64,000 nucleotides of DNA, from positions 124,001-188,000 of the forward strand of contig NZ_JABEPR010000007.1 of assembly GCF_013044515.1 (NCBI RefSeq), given 5' to 3'. How positions within the stretch are numbered: position 1 is the first letter of the stretch; each line of letters begins with the position of its first letter. This document shows positions 1 through 8,963 of this stretch, one piece after another. The stretch comes from Sphingomonas sp. ID1715 (GTDB lineage Bacteria > Pseudomonadota > Alphaproteobacteria > Sphingomonadales > Sphingomonadaceae). The notes under the pieces were generated by a model. It had not been told where the DNA came from. It searched no databases and saw only the letters and a list, made by a program, of their open reading frames with translations. The position numbers and the translations under genes were made by a program.

Positions 1-1469
1 ACGAAGCCCGAGCCTTCGCAATGCGGGCAGGGGCGGGTGGAGGCTTCGAGCACGCCGGTGCGCAGGCGCTGGCGGCTCATCTCCATCAAGCCGAAGCTCG
101 AGATGCGACCGACCTGGATGCGCGCGCGGTCGTTCGCCAGCGCCGACTTCATAGCCTTTTCGACCTTACGGACGTTGGAGCCATTCTCCATGTCGATGAA
201 GTCGATGACCACGAGCCCCGCCATGTCGCGCAGCCGCAGCTGGCGCGCGATCTCGTTGGCGGCTTCCAGATTGGTGGCGACCGCCGTCGCCTCGATGCCA
301 TGTTCGCGGGTGGATCGGCCCGAGTTGATGTCGATCGACACCAAGGCCTCGGTCGGGTTGATGACCAGATAGCCGCCCGATTTCAGCTGCACGACCGGCT
401 GGTACATCTGGCTCAGCTGATCCTCGACGCCGAAACGCTGGAACAGCGGCACCGGGTCGGCATAGCCCTGGATGCGGCGCACATGGCTCGGCATCAAGAG
501 CTTCATGAAGTTGCGCGCGGCGCGATAGCCGTCGTCGCCTTCCACGATCACTTCGTCGATCTCGCGATTATAGATATCGCGGATCGCGCGCTTGATCAGG
601 TCGCTGTCGCCATAGACGAGCGACGGAGCGGACGCCTTCAGCGTATTCTCGCGGATCGTGTCCCACAGCCGGGCGAGATAGTCGAAGTCGCGCTTGATCT
701 CGGTCTTGGTGCGCTGCAGCCCGGCGGTGCGGACGATACAGCCCATGGTGCGCGGCAGCTTCAGCTCCGCCATGATCGACTTCAGCCGCTTGCGATCGGC
801 GGCGTTCGAGATCTTGCGCGAAATGCCGCCGCCCTGCGCCGTGTTCGGCATCAGCACGCAATAGCGCCCGGCGAGCGACAGATAGGTGGTCAGCGCCGCG
901 CCCTTGTTGCCACGCTCTTCCTTGACGACCTGGACCAGCAGCACCTGCCGCCTACGGATCACGTCCTGGATCTTGTAGCGGCGGCGCAGGTTCATGCGCC
1001 GCTCGCGCAGGGACTCGACTGCCTCGTCGTGCGAGCCGTTGCCGTTGGCATTTACCCGTTCGGCGCGCGGCTGCTCGTCATCCTCGCCATGCTCGTCATC
1101 ATGGGCCTGTTCGTCGCCGGCGCTCTCGTCCGCGTCATCTTCCTCGTCCTGGCGGGCGCGAAGGGCTTCCTCTTCGGCGGCATGCTCGGCTTCCTCGCGG
1201 AGCAGGGCTTCGCGATCCTCTTTCGGGATCTGGTAATAGTCGGGATGGATTTCGCTGAAGGCCAGGAAGCCATGGCGATTGCCGCCATAATCGACGAACG
1301 CCGCCTGCAGCGACGGCTCGACCCTGGTTACCTTGGCGAGATAGATATTCCCCTTGAGCTGCTTCCGCTCGGCGGATTCGAAGTCGAACTCCTCGATCCG
1401 GTTACCCTTGACGACCGCCACGCGGGTTTCTTCCCGGTGGCGCGCGTCGATCAGCATGCGCGTTGTCAT
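1..1469 (-). CDS. rne: Ribonuclease E (3' end cut by window edge)
   Basis: Endoribonuclease of mRNA decay and rRNA processing, scaffold of the RNA degradosome. The first 489 codons are visible and the gene continues past the left edge. The protein starts MTTRMLIDARHREETRVAVV and has an S1 RNA-binding region (about residues 36-175) interrupted by a Glu/Asp-rich insertion (about 90-135), as is usual in alphaproteobacterial RNase E. The catalytic Asp motifs SIDINSGRS (about 375) and VVIDFIDMENG (about 420) are present, followed by the zinc-link motif CPHC (about 480). The C-terminal degradosome scaffold lies outside the window. The ATG at 1467-1469 fits the family N-terminus. Confidence 0.95.
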   Translation of the reverse strand, partial: MTTRMLIDARHREETRVAVVKGNRIEEFDFESAERKQLKGNIYLAKVTRVEPSLQAAFVDYGGNRHGFLAFSEIHPDYYQIPKEDREALLREEAEHAAEEEALRARQDEEDDADESAGDEQAHDDEHGEDDEQPRAERVNANGNGSHDEAVESLRERRMNLRRRYKIQDVIRRRQVLLVQVVKEERGNKGAALTTYLSLAGRYCVLMPNTAQGGGISRKISNAADRKRLKSIMAELKLPRTMGCIVRTAGLQRTKTEIKRDFDYLARLWDTIRENTLKASAPSLVYGDSDLIKRAIRDIYNREIDEVIVEGDDGYRAARNFMKLLMPSHVRRIQGYADPVPLFQRFGVEDQLSQMYQPVVQLKSGGYLVINPTEALVSIDINSGRSTREHGIEATAVATNLEAANEIARQLRLRDMAGLVVIDFIDMENGSNVRKVEKAMKSALANDRARIQVGRISSFGLMEMSRQRLRTGVLEASTRPCPHCEGSGF

Positions 1470-1807
1470 TATATGTTCTCCGAGCGCAGCCGCGGCTCCA
1501 GGAGCGGCGATCGGCTGCGCGATATGTGAAAGTCGGTGGCGGGGCGGCCCCTGTCCGCTCCGCTGCCGACATTGTGGACGTGAAGTTAAGCGCTTCCGTC
1601 GCAAGGGCACGCCGGGGTGAAAGACCCGAGCCGATGTTCCGCGAGGCGCAACCGCTGGCCTCAGCCATGCGATGCGGGACGCGGAAAGAATGCCTCATTG
1701 CAACATCAACCTGTGGGATCGGCACGACAGTGCCGATCGGACGTAATGCCGCGCCAGATAAGGCTGCCGGCGCCGAACTGCTAGCATCGGCGACACGGCA
1801 GAGCAAG
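1470..1807. other. Intergenic region, probable rne promoter and leader
   Basis: About 340 bases with no convincing gene; the overlapping open frames look like shadows. The region lies upstream of rne and downstream of the GNAT gene, both on the minus strand. rne leaders are often long and autoregulatory, so this may be its 5' UTR, but I cannot identify the promoter. It contains the hairpin listed at 1717-1738. Confidence 0.4.
1717..1738. terminator. Perfect 9-bp inverted repeat, possible terminator
   Basis: GATCGGCAC and GTGCCGATC are separated by a 4-base loop. The hairpin lies 70 bases downstream of the minus-strand GNAT gene. No clear U-tract follows on the minus strand, so it may be a weak terminator or part of the rne leader. 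Confidence 0.35.
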
Positions 1808-2959
1808 TTACAGCGTCTTTTCGTAGACGCGGTAGATCTTGTTGACCTTACTCTCGATCGTGTCGGCGATCGCGACCATCCCCTGATTGTCTTCGAGGAT
1901 CCAGCCAATCTCCCCGCGTGACGCGCCATAGCGGGCGACGGCCGCCCGCCTGGAATATTCGATCATCATGAAGGCAAGCTGGCTCGCAAGGCGGGAGGCC
2001 TGCAGCCGCTTGACCACACCCATCAGCGGCACGCGCATCGTTCGCGCCTTCGGGCGCCGCAGCCACAACAGCAATTTCGCCCAGCCAAAGGGGAGGAGCG
2101 AGCCTTTGAGCGGCTTCAGCGGCTCGTTCAGGTCCGGCAGCGTAATCATGAAGGCGACCGGCTCGCCTTCCACTTCGGCGATGTAGATCAGGTCCTCGAA
2201 CACGATCGGCTTCAGCTTCTTGCCGACCTCTTCGACTTCCGGGTCGGTCAGCGGCACGAAGCCCCAATTGTCAGACCAGGCATCGTTCAGGATGCGCAGG
2301 ATGATCGCGGCTTCCTCGGCAAAGCGCGCCTTGTTGACCGGGCGAACGCGGATGCGGGTATTCTTCTCGCCCGCGGCGACGATGCGCTGCACGAGCGGCG
2401 GAAACCCCTGCTGGACGTCCAGATCGTAAGTGAACAGGTCCTTCGCCTTGGCGTAGCCGGCGCCTTCGACCCAGCCCTGGTAGCGGGCGTCGTGGTGGCC
2501 CATCATCACGGTCGGGGGATGGTCATGGCCCTTGATCAGCAGGCCCGGCTCTTCCCAGATAGAGGAAGAGACGGGGCCGATCGCCCGCGTCATGCCTTTG
2601 CCGCGCAGCCAGTCCTCGGCGGCTGCGATGAGCGCCCGGCCGGCCGGTTCGTCCTCCGCATCGAAAAAGCCCCAGAAGCCGGTGCCCGGACCGAAACCCT
2701 GTTCCGCCGGCTGTTCGAGCGCGAGTCGGTCGATATGGGCCCCGATCCGCCCGACCGTGCGGCCGCCGCGCCTGGCGAGGAAAAGCTGCTGTTCCGCATG
2801 GGTGAACCAGGCATTCTTGGCCGGCGTGATCATGCCGACCGCCTCGCCTTTGAGCGGCGGCACCCAGTTCGGATCGCCGGCATAATGGGCAAAGCCATAG
2901 TCGACAAAGGCACGGCGCCCGGCGGCGTCTGACACGGGCACGATCTGGATCTCGGACAT
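1808..2959 (-). CDS. GNAT-fold N-acetyltransferase family protein (conserved, unknown substrate)
   Basis: A 383-residue protein of a conserved proteobacterial family annotated as N-acetyltransferase-like. The motif GPVSSSIWEEPGLLIKGHD near residue 130 and the C-terminal ISRVYEK-like end (here NKIYRVYEKTL) fit that family. The substrate is unknown. The start was set at MSEIQIVPVSD (ATG at 2957-2959) rather than 19 codons upstream, because it is preceded by an AGAAGCGG ribosome-binding site and the upstream extension is not protein-like. The gene lies upstream of rne on the same strand, with about 340 bases between them. Confidence 0.7.
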   Translation of the reverse strand: MSEIQIVPVSDAAGRRAFVDYGFAHYAGDPNWVPPLKGEAVGMITPAKNAWFTHAEQQLFLARRGGRTVGRIGAHIDRLALEQPAEQGFGPGTGFWGFFDAEDEPAGRALIAAAEDWLRGKGMTRAIGPVSSSIWEEPGLLIKGHDHPPTVMMGHHDARYQGWVEGAGYAKAKDLFTYDLDVQQGFPPLVQRIVAAGEKNTRIRVRPVNKARFAEEAAIILRILNDAWSDNWGFVPLTDPEVEEVGKKLKPIVFEDLIYIAEVEGEPVAFMITLPDLNEPLKPLKGSLLPFGWAKLLLWLRRPKARTMRVPLMGVVKRLQASRLASQLAFMMIEYSRRAAVARYGASRGEIGWILEDNQGMVAIADTIESKVNKIYRVYEKTL

Positions 2960-3068
2960 GGGCCGCTTCTCTAGGCTTTGATCCCGATCAAAGTCGAGAA
3001 GGCGGGCACATGGCACGGCCCTTTGAATGCCAAACTCCGGCCACTATGTTCGTCGAAAGGCAACACCC

Positions 3069-4172
3069 ATGGCAACCAATCTCACCTTCGACGGGCCCGC
3101 GCCCGCAGCGGCGGCCCCTGCGCCCCGTGCACGGATCGCGGACGACATGGCGCTGCTGAAGGCCGCCGCCGAGCTGACGCGTGAGTTGAGCGCGCCGGAC
3201 CCGCGGGTCTATTGGGCAGATTTCCTCGCCTCGGTGCTGATCGGCTATGCGGCGCTGGTCGCGACGATCCTGTCGGGTGGCTGGGCCGCGTTCGGCTTCG
3301 GCAGCGTCGCGGTTCTGGCGCTCTACCGCGCCGAAAGCTTCATCCATGAGATCACTCATGTGAAGCACAGCGCGTTGCCGGGCTTCCGCGCGGCGTGGAA
3401 CGCACTGATCGGCGTGCCGCTGATGGTGCCGTCATTCATGTATGAAGGCGTGCACAATCTGCACCACGCCAAAACGCGCTATGGCACCGCCGAGGACCCG
3501 GAATATCTGCCGCTCGCGCTGATGAGACCCTGGACGCTGCCGGCCTTCATCCTGGTCGCGGCGCTGGCGCCGATCGGGCTCATCCTTCGCTACGCCGTGC
3601 TGGCGCCACTGTCGCTGCTGTCGCCGAAGCTGCGGGAGGCAGTGGTCGCGCGCTATTCGGGGCTGGTGATCAACCCGGTCTTCCGCCGCCGGCCGCCCGA
3701 GGGCGAAGCCAAGGCGCTGTGGACGCGGCTGGAGATCGTCACGAGCCTGTGGGCCGTGACCTTTGTTGCGCTGGCAGTGACCGGCGTGCTGCCGCTGCGC
3801 GCGGTGCTCATCATCCTGGGCATCGCTTCGGCGGTCGCCGTGCTCAACCAGGTGCGGACCCTGGTCGCGCACCTTTGGGAGAATGAGGGCGAGGCGATGA
3901 CGGTGACCGCGCAATATCTCGACAGCGTCAACGTGCCGCCGCCGGCCCTGCTCCCAGGCCTGTGGGCGCCCGTCGGCCTGCGCTATCACGCGCTGCACCA
4001 CCTGCTGCCGAGCGTGCCCTATCACAATCTCGGCAGCGCCCATCGCCGGCTCGCCGCGATGCTCGACCCGAGCTCGCCTTACTTCAAGGCGAACTATAAG
4101 GGTCTGCCGGGTCTGATGTGGAAGATCGGGCTGAGCTCCGTCACACGGGGTGGGCGGGGCCTGCCGGGTTGA
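3069..4172 (+). CDS. Fatty acid desaturase family protein
   Basis: Membrane-bound di-iron desaturase or hydroxylase of 367 residues. Three histidine clusters are visible: HEITH (93-97), HNLHH (129-133) and HALHH (307-311), spaced as in the FA_desaturase superfamily, with hydrophobic segments between. The substrate cannot be told from sequence; acyl lipid, carotenoid or sphingoid substrates are all possible in a sphingomonad. The start at MATNLTFDG is supported by GAAAGG about 9 bases upstream. It converges on lptG, whose stop is 2 bases away. Confidence 0.8.
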   Translation: MATNLTFDGPAPAAAAPAPRARIADDMALLKAAAELTRELSAPDPRVYWADFLASVLIGYAALVATILSGGWAAFGFGSVAVLALYRAESFIHEITHVKHSALPGFRAAWNALIGVPLMVPSFMYEGVHNLHHAKTRYGTAEDPEYLPLALMRPWTLPAFILVAALAPIGLILRYAVLAPLSLLSPKLREAVVARYSGLVINPVFRRRPPEGEAKALWTRLEIVTSLWAVTFVALAVTGVLPLRAVLIILGIASAVAVLNQVRTLVAHLWENEGEAMTVTAQYLDSVNVPPPALLPGLWAPVGLRYHALHHLLPSVPYHNLGSAHRRLAAMLDPSSPYFKANYKGLPGLMWKIGLSSVTRGGRGLPG

Positions 4173-4173
4173 C

Positions 4174-5271
4174 CTATTCCTCGCTGCGGATCAGCACGGT
4201 CTCGCCGATCAGCAGGAACAGCAGGAACGGCGCCCAGGCCGCGAGCAAAGGCGGGTAAGCGCCGAGATTGCCCATCGCCAGCGCGAAATTGTCGGCGACG
4301 AAATAGGCGAAGCCCAGCGCCATGCCGGCGACGGCGCGGACGAACAATTTGCCCGAGCGGGCGAGGCCGAAGCCGGCGACGGCGCCCAGCAGCGGCATTA
4401 GCACCGATGAAAGCGGTCCGGACAATTTGTGCCAAAGGGCGGCTTCCAGCGGACGCGTCGGGCGGCCGGCGGCGTTCAGATCGTCAATCGCCTGGCGGAG
4501 CTGCGTGAACGACAGGCCTTCGGGATCGACATTGGCGAGGGTGAAGCGATCCGGCGTAACCCCGCGCGCCGCGATGATCGTGCCGAGATCGGTCTGCAGG
4601 CCCGTGCCCACGTCGAAGCGCTTCGCGTCCGTCAGCCGCCAGGCGCCGCCGACATAATGGCCTTCCTTGGCCTGGATCGTCGCCGACAGCTCGTTGCGGA
4701 CGCGGTCGTAGAGCGTCACGTCCAACAGGCGCGTGGCGCTGCCGCGTCCGATCGCACGACCGGCGCGGATCAGATCCTCCCCGTTGCGCACCCAGAGATT
4801 GGTCTGGACGGCGCTGTCCTTCGGGATGGGGCCATATTCTACCTTGGCCCAGGCCTTGAGCGTCGCCGTCGCACGCGTCACCACCCGCTCGTTGAACGCG
4901 AAGGACAGGGCCGCGACCAGCAATCCGGCGATGATCAGCGGCGCGAGGATCTGGTGCGCGGACAGCCCCGACGCCTTCATCGACACGACTTCGCTGTTCT
5001 GATTGAGGGTCAGCAGGGTGATGAGGGTGCCAAGCAGCACCGAAAAGGGCAGGAAGCGCGCAACGATCTGCGGCACGCGCAGCGACACATAGGTCCACAG
5101 CTGCGGCTCGCCATTGCCGGGATAGGCCAGGATCTTGCCGGACTCTCCCAGCAGATCGAGCGTCATCAGGATCAGCACCAGCCCGGCCAGCACCGAGAAG
5201 GAGCGGACCAGGAACATGCGCGCGGTGTAGAGCATGACCGTGCTGGAGGGGAAGAATTGCAGCTGCATCAC
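4174..5271 (-). CDS. lptG: LPS export ABC transporter permease LptG
   Basis: Inner-membrane permease of the LptB2FG transporter that extracts lipopolysaccharide for delivery to the LptC/A/D bridge. It has 365 residues with paired N-terminal and C-terminal transmembrane helices around a periplasmic jellyroll domain. YjgP/YjgQ-family features include LLTLNQNSEVVSMKASGLS near residue 90. Its ATG overlaps the lptF stop (ATGA), indicating translational coupling. In sphingomonads the Lpt system probably also handles envelopes rich in glycosphingolipid; that is inference. Confidence 0.92.
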   Translation of the reverse strand: MMQLQFFPSSTVMLYTARMFLVRSFSVLAGLVLILMTLDLLGESGKILAYPGNGEPQLWTYVSLRVPQIVARFLPFSVLLGTLITLLTLNQNSEVVSMKASGLSAHQILAPLIIAGLLVAALSFAFNERVVTRATATLKAWAKVEYGPIPKDSAVQTNLWVRNGEDLIRAGRAIGRGSATRLLDVTLYDRVRNELSATIQAKEGHYVGGAWRLTDAKRFDVGTGLQTDLGTIIAARGVTPDRFTLANVDPEGLSFTQLRQAIDDLNAAGRPTRPLEAALWHKLSGPLSSVLMPLLGAVAGFGLARSGKLFVRAVAGMALGFAYFVADNFALAMGNLGAYPPLLAAWAPFLLFLLIGETVLIRSEE

Positions 5272-6470
5272 GCCCTCGCTTCACGCCGGCGCGCGATGCT
5301 GAACCAGCGCTTCAATACGCTGCCGAGCTTCGCGAACACACGTTCCAGGCCGCCGATCGGCTGCCCGCCCGGCACATAGGCGAGCTGGTAATAAAGCCAC
5401 CAGATGATCGCGGCGAAGATCAGGAACGGGACCCATAGCGCGATCAGCGGATCGACCCGGCCGAGCGAGCCCATGCCCTGCGCATATTCGTTCACCTTGT
5501 GATAGGTCACGACCATCACGATCGACAGGAACACGCCCAGTGCCGACGAGGAGCGCTTGGGCGGCACCGCCAGCGCGACGGCGAGCAGCGGCAACAGGAA
5601 CATCATCGCCACCTCGACGATCCGGAAGTGGAAGTTGGCTCGGCTTTCGTTGCGGATCGGCAGCGGCTTGCTCCGGTCGCCGCCGATCATCGCCAGTTCG
5701 GGAATGGTCAGCTCGCGTTCCTTGCCGCCGCGGCTGCGAAAGCGCTCGACCTTCGGCAGGTCGATCGGCAGGTCGTGCGAGGTGAAGCTCAGCACGCGCG
5801 GGCTGCGGAAACTCGGCTCGTTGTGGATCAGCGTGCCGTTGCGCAGCCGGAAGATGATCGTGTCGGGATCGTCGGTGCGCAGGAAGGTGCCGCGCTCGGC
5901 CGCCACCGCAAGGCTCCGTCCGCCCCGGCTTTCGGCGCGCACGAAGATGCCGGACAGGTCGGCGCCACGCTTGTGGCTCTCCTCGATCCGCACCGTCATC
6001 TGCTGGCCGAGGTTGGTGAACTCACCCACCTTGATCGACGCGCCGAGCGCGCCGGAGCGCAGCTCGAACTGCAGGCCCTCATAGGCGTAACGCGCCTTGG
6101 GCTGCACGAAGCCGACAATGGCGAGGTTGAGCAGCGCCAGGGCGATGGTGAAGAGGTAAGGCACCCGCAACAACCGGCCGTAGCTCAGCCCGACCGCCCG
6201 GAACACGTCCAGTTCCGAAGAGGTCGCGATGCGGCGAAAGGCGAGCAGGATGCCCAGCATCAACCCGATCGGAATGCCGAGCGAAAGATACTCCGGCAGC
6301 AGATTGGCGAGCATCCGCCAGACGACGCTGACCGGCCCGCCCTGTTCGGCGACGAAGTCGAACAGGCGCAGCATCTTGTCCAAGACCAGCAGCATCGCCG
6401 CGATGACGAGGGTCGCGAACAGCGGGACGGCGATCAGCCGGGCAAGGTAGCGGTCGACAGCGGACAACAT
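5268..6470 (-). CDS. lptF: LPS export ABC transporter permease LptF
   Basis: Partner permease of LptG in LptB2FG, 400 residues. It starts MLSAVDRYLARLIAVPLFAT and shows the YjgP/YjgQ pattern: N-terminal helices, SSELDVFRAVGLSYGRLLRVP near residue 95, a periplasmic domain and C-terminal helices. A longer in-frame opening extends to about 7124 but overlaps the DUF2141 and kinase genes on the other strand and is not protein-like, so the ATG at 6468-6470 was chosen. It overlaps lptG by 4 bases. Confidence 0.92.
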   Translation of the reverse strand: MLSAVDRYLARLIAVPLFATLVIAAMLLVLDKMLRLFDFVAEQGGPVSVVWRMLANLLPEYLSLGIPIGLMLGILLAFRRIATSSELDVFRAVGLSYGRLLRVPYLFTIALALLNLAIVGFVQPKARYAYEGLQFELRSGALGASIKVGEFTNLGQQMTVRIEESHKRGADLSGIFVRAESRGGRSLAVAAERGTFLRTDDPDTIIFRLRNGTLIHNEPSFRSPRVLSFTSHDLPIDLPKVERFRSRGGKERELTIPELAMIGGDRSKPLPIRNESRANFHFRIVEVAMMFLLPLLAVALAVPPKRSSSALGVFLSIVMVVTYHKVNEYAQGMGSLGRVDPLIALWVPFLIFAAIIWWLYYQLAYVPGGQPIGGLERVFAKLGSVLKRWFSIARRREARA

Positions 6471-6581
6471 CTTCGAAATCTGAACGCTCTGCGACCATGG
6501 TTTTGCCGCAAAGCTCCACCATCTCCCGTCTTCAAGATGCGGCTTGGCGTCGCCGCTATAGCCGCGGATGCAGAGATGGTC

Positions 6582-7073
6582 ATGAAGAAAGTTGCAATCG
6601 CATTCGGGCTGGCTGCGGGCATCGCGCTGTGGAGCGGCGCCGCTCCGGCCGCGGTCGGCGACGCGGCCTGCGCGCGCGGCGACACGGCCGTGCTGGTGCG
6701 CGTGGACGGCTTCAAGGCACGGCAGGGCATGCTGCGCGTGCAGGTCTATGGCTCCAACCCGGCCGACTTCCTTGCCAAGGGCAAGAAGTTGCGCCGGGTC
6801 GACGTGCCCGTGGCGCGGACGGGAAGGATGGAAGTGTGCGTCGGCCTGCCTGGGCCTGGCAACTATGCCGTCGCCGTCCGCCACGACCTGGACAATAATG
6901 GCAAGTCCGGCTGGAACGATGGCGGCGGCTTTTCGCGCAATCCGCGCATTTCGCTGGTCCATCTGAAGCCCAGCTATGGCGATGTGGTGATCCAGGTCGG
7001 CCGGGGGGTCAAACCGGTGGATGTGATCCTCAACTATCGACGGGGCTTTTCGATCGGCCCGGTCGAGGGCTGA
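6582..7073 (+). CDS. Exported DUF2141 domain protein
   Basis: A 163-residue secreted protein. It has an N-terminal signal peptide (KKVAIAFGLAAGIALWSGAA, cleavage near APAA-VG) and a DUF2141 body with motifs RVDGFKARQGMLRVQVYG and YAVAVRHDLDNNGKSGWN. Function is unknown; DUF2141 proteins are periplasmic or outer-membrane associated. The ATG at 6582 is used, with an alternative two codons upstream at 6576. Its stop overlaps the kinase start (TGATG), so the two are coupled. Confidence 0.75.
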   Translation: MKKVAIAFGLAAGIALWSGAAPAAVGDAACARGDTAVLVRVDGFKARQGMLRVQVYGSNPADFLAKGKKLRRVDVPVARTGRMEVCVGLPGPGNYAVAVRHDLDNNGKSGWNDGGGFSRNPRISLVHLKPSYGDVVIQVGRGVKPVDVILNYRRGFSIGPVEG

Positions 7074-8032
7074 TGGTCTCGGTCGCCCTCCTCTCCAATC
7101 CACACAGCACGGGCAACCGTGCACTGCTGCCCCGCATTCGCGCCTATTGCGCGCGCAATCCCGACGTCTTTCACTACGAAGTCGAGCGGGTCGACCAGAT
7201 CCCCGACGCGATGAAGACGATCGCGCGCGTGCAGCCCAAGGTCATCGTCATCAATGGCGGCGACGGATCGGTGCAGGCGGCGCTGACCGAGCTGCATGGC
7301 GGCCGCTATTTCGGCGAAGCGCCGCCGCCGGTGGCCGTGCTGCCGAACGGCAAGACCAACCTGATTGCGCTCGACTTGGGTGCGCGCGGCGATCCGATCG
7401 ATGCCCTGGAAAACATCGTCGGCCTCGCCCAGTCGGACCTCGCCGCCCATATCGTGCAGCGGGAACTGATTGCCCTTTCCGAAGGTGACAGCAAACCGGT
7501 GCTGGGTATGTTCCTGGGCGGCGCGGGGTTGGCCGACTCGATCCTTTACTGCCGTCACAAAATTTATCCGCTCGGGCTGCCGAACGGCCTCAGCCATGTG
7601 CTGACGGCGCTCGCCGTGATCGTCACCGCCGTGCTCGGCATCCGCGCGGCATTCCTGCCGCCCCGACCCTCGGAAGTGCGCGTGTCGCTGAAGCGCGGCG
7701 GGCAGATCACCGGCCGTTTCACCTTGTTGATCGTGACCACGCTCGAGAAATTGCTGCTCGGCAGCAAGGCCGAGGGCAGCGCCGGGCATTTGAAGCTGAT
7801 GGCGGTCGAGCAGGGCTCGGGCACGCTGCTGCGCGCCGTGCTCGCCAGCATCCGGGGGCGGCTCGGGCGGGCGCAGATGCGCGGCGTGCATATCGAGCAG
7901 GGCGACGAGATCGAGATCGAAGGCGAGCGCTCCAACGTTATTCTCGACGGCGAGCTGTTCCAGGCGCGGACCGGCAAGCCGATCGTGCTGCGCACCACCC
8001 CGCCGGTGCCGTTCCTGAAGCTGGCTGCATAA
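7073..8032 (+). CDS. Diacylglycerol kinase family lipid kinase
   Basis: A 319-residue member of the DAGK_cat/YegS family, expected to phosphorylate a lipid alcohol with ATP. The N-terminal SNPHSTGN, the nucleotide-binding INGGDGSVQAAL (about residues 59-70) and PNGKTNLIALDLG (about 91-103) replace the usual GGDGT and PLGTGND motifs. The start ATG overlaps the stop of the DUF2141 gene. The Tam41-like gene follows 88 bases downstream, suggesting phosphatidate-level chemistry. The substrate (diacylglycerol, sphingoid base or other) is unproven. Confidence 0.78.
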   Translation: MVSVALLSNPHSTGNRALLPRIRAYCARNPDVFHYEVERVDQIPDAMKTIARVQPKVIVINGGDGSVQAALTELHGGRYFGEAPPPVAVLPNGKTNLIALDLGARGDPIDALENIVGLAQSDLAAHIVQRELIALSEGDSKPVLGMFLGGAGLADSILYCRHKIYPLGLPNGLSHVLTALAVIVTAVLGIRAAFLPPRPSEVRVSLKRGGQITGRFTLLIVTTLEKLLLGSKAEGSAGHLKLMAVEQGSGTLLRAVLASIRGRLGRAQMRGVHIEQGDEIEIEGERSNVILDGELFQARTGKPIVLRTTPPVPFLKLAA

Positions 8033-8042
8033 GCCTTCACTG

Positions 8043-8120
8043 GTCCGTACGCTTCGAGCACAGTCGAGAAGCGGTGGCTCGGAGCTTGAACGTTTCTCGA
8101 CTTCGCTCGAAACGAACGGA
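8043..8120. repeat. Palindromic repeat pair, family A
   Basis: Two inverted copies of a ~30-bp unit (core CTCGACTTCGCTCGA, ends ACGGA) at 8043-8072 and 8091-8120. The same unit recurs at 20951-21029, 27098-27157, 34314-34397 (divergent), 50292-50321 and 52454-52483. The right copy ends directly at the ATG of the following gene. Confidence 0.85.
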
Positions 8121-8963
8121 ATGACCCTCCAAAACCTCATCGCCCAGGAGCTCGCCCAGCCGGTAGACCGGCGCGTGTCGGCGGCGGCTGAGGCGATTGC
8201 GCTTGGTTATCCGGGGGCGCTGGCCGTGCTCTTTTACGGGTCTTGCCTGCGGACCGGCGAGATCGACGGGCAGATGCTCGATTTCTACCTGATCGTGCGG
8301 GACTATCGCGAGGCCTATGGCAAGGCGTGGCTGGCGGGGGCGAACAGGCTGGTGCCGCCCAATGTGTTCCCGTTCGAGGACGGAGGTATCGCCGCCAAAT
8401 ACGCAGTGCTGAGCGAGGCGGATTTCGATCGGCTCACCCGGCCCGAGGCCAGCAACGTCTCGGTGTGGGCGCGTTTCGCGCAACCGGTCCGGCTGGTCTG
8501 GGCGGCCGATGCCGACGTGCCGGGACGCATGGCGGCGATCGTCGCTCAGGCGCCGCGAACGCTGATGACGCTGGCGCCGGCCAGCGACGATCCGCTCGAG
8601 CGGTGGCGGCAAGGCTTTGCGCTCACCTACGGCGCGGAGCTGCGGGCCGAGCGTGGCGACCGGCCCGGCTCGATCGTGGACTGGGATCCCGAGCGCTATC
8701 GCCGCATCGCGGAGTTGGCGAACGCACCGTCCCGCTATTCGAGCGCGCGGTGGCGGCAATTGCGGCGCAATGGGAAGGCGCTCACCGTGATCCGCCTGGC
8801 CAAGGCCAGCCTCACCTTTGCCGGCGGCATCGATTACCTGGCCTGGAAGATCAACCGCCATGCCGGCACGCGGATCGACATCAAGCCATGGCAGCGGCGC
8901 TGGCCGCTGCTCGGCGCGGTCACGCTGCTGCCGCGGTTGCTTCGGGCGGGTGCGATCCGTTGA
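8121..8963 (+). CDS. Tam41-like nucleotidyltransferase (possible CDP-diacylglycerol synthase)
   Basis: A 280-residue protein with the landmarks of the Tam41/Mmp37 family: FYGSCLRTG (38-45) followed by LDFYLIV (53-59), matching the nucleotidyltransferase GS...DF signature, then VPPNVFPFE and KYAVLSEADF (93-102), like the family's G-V-x-x-N-P-x-V and KYGV-S segments, and a VWARFAQPVRL segment. Mitochondrial Tam41 makes CDP-diacylglycerol from phosphatidate and CTP. Its position after a DAGK-type kinase fits that chemistry, but activity is inferred. No clear ribosome-binding site precedes the ATG, because a family A repeat abuts it. Its 3' end overlaps the convergent histidine kinase gene by 44 bases. 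Confidence 0.65.
   Translation: MTLQNLIAQELAQPVDRRVSAAAEAIALGYPGALAVLFYGSCLRTGEIDGQMLDFYLIVRDYREAYGKAWLAGANRLVPPNVFPFEDGGIAAKYAVLSEADFDRLTRPEASNVSVWARFAQPVRLVWAADADVPGRMAAIVAQAPRTLMTLAPASDDPLERWRQGFALTYGAELRAERGDRPGSIVDWDPERYRRIAELANAPSRYSSARWRQLRRNGKALTVIRLAKASLTFAGGIDYLAWKINRHAGTRIDIKPWQRRWPLLGAVTLLPRLLRAGAIR

Noticed and set aside
21-1529. 502-codon plus-strand open frame at the window start
   Set aside because: It is the complement of rne, whose minus-strand frame carries all RNase E motifs.
5499-6570. Plus-strand open frame running into the DUF2141 gene
   Set aside because: It lies opposite lptF; only the part from 6582 has a signal peptide and DUF2141 features.
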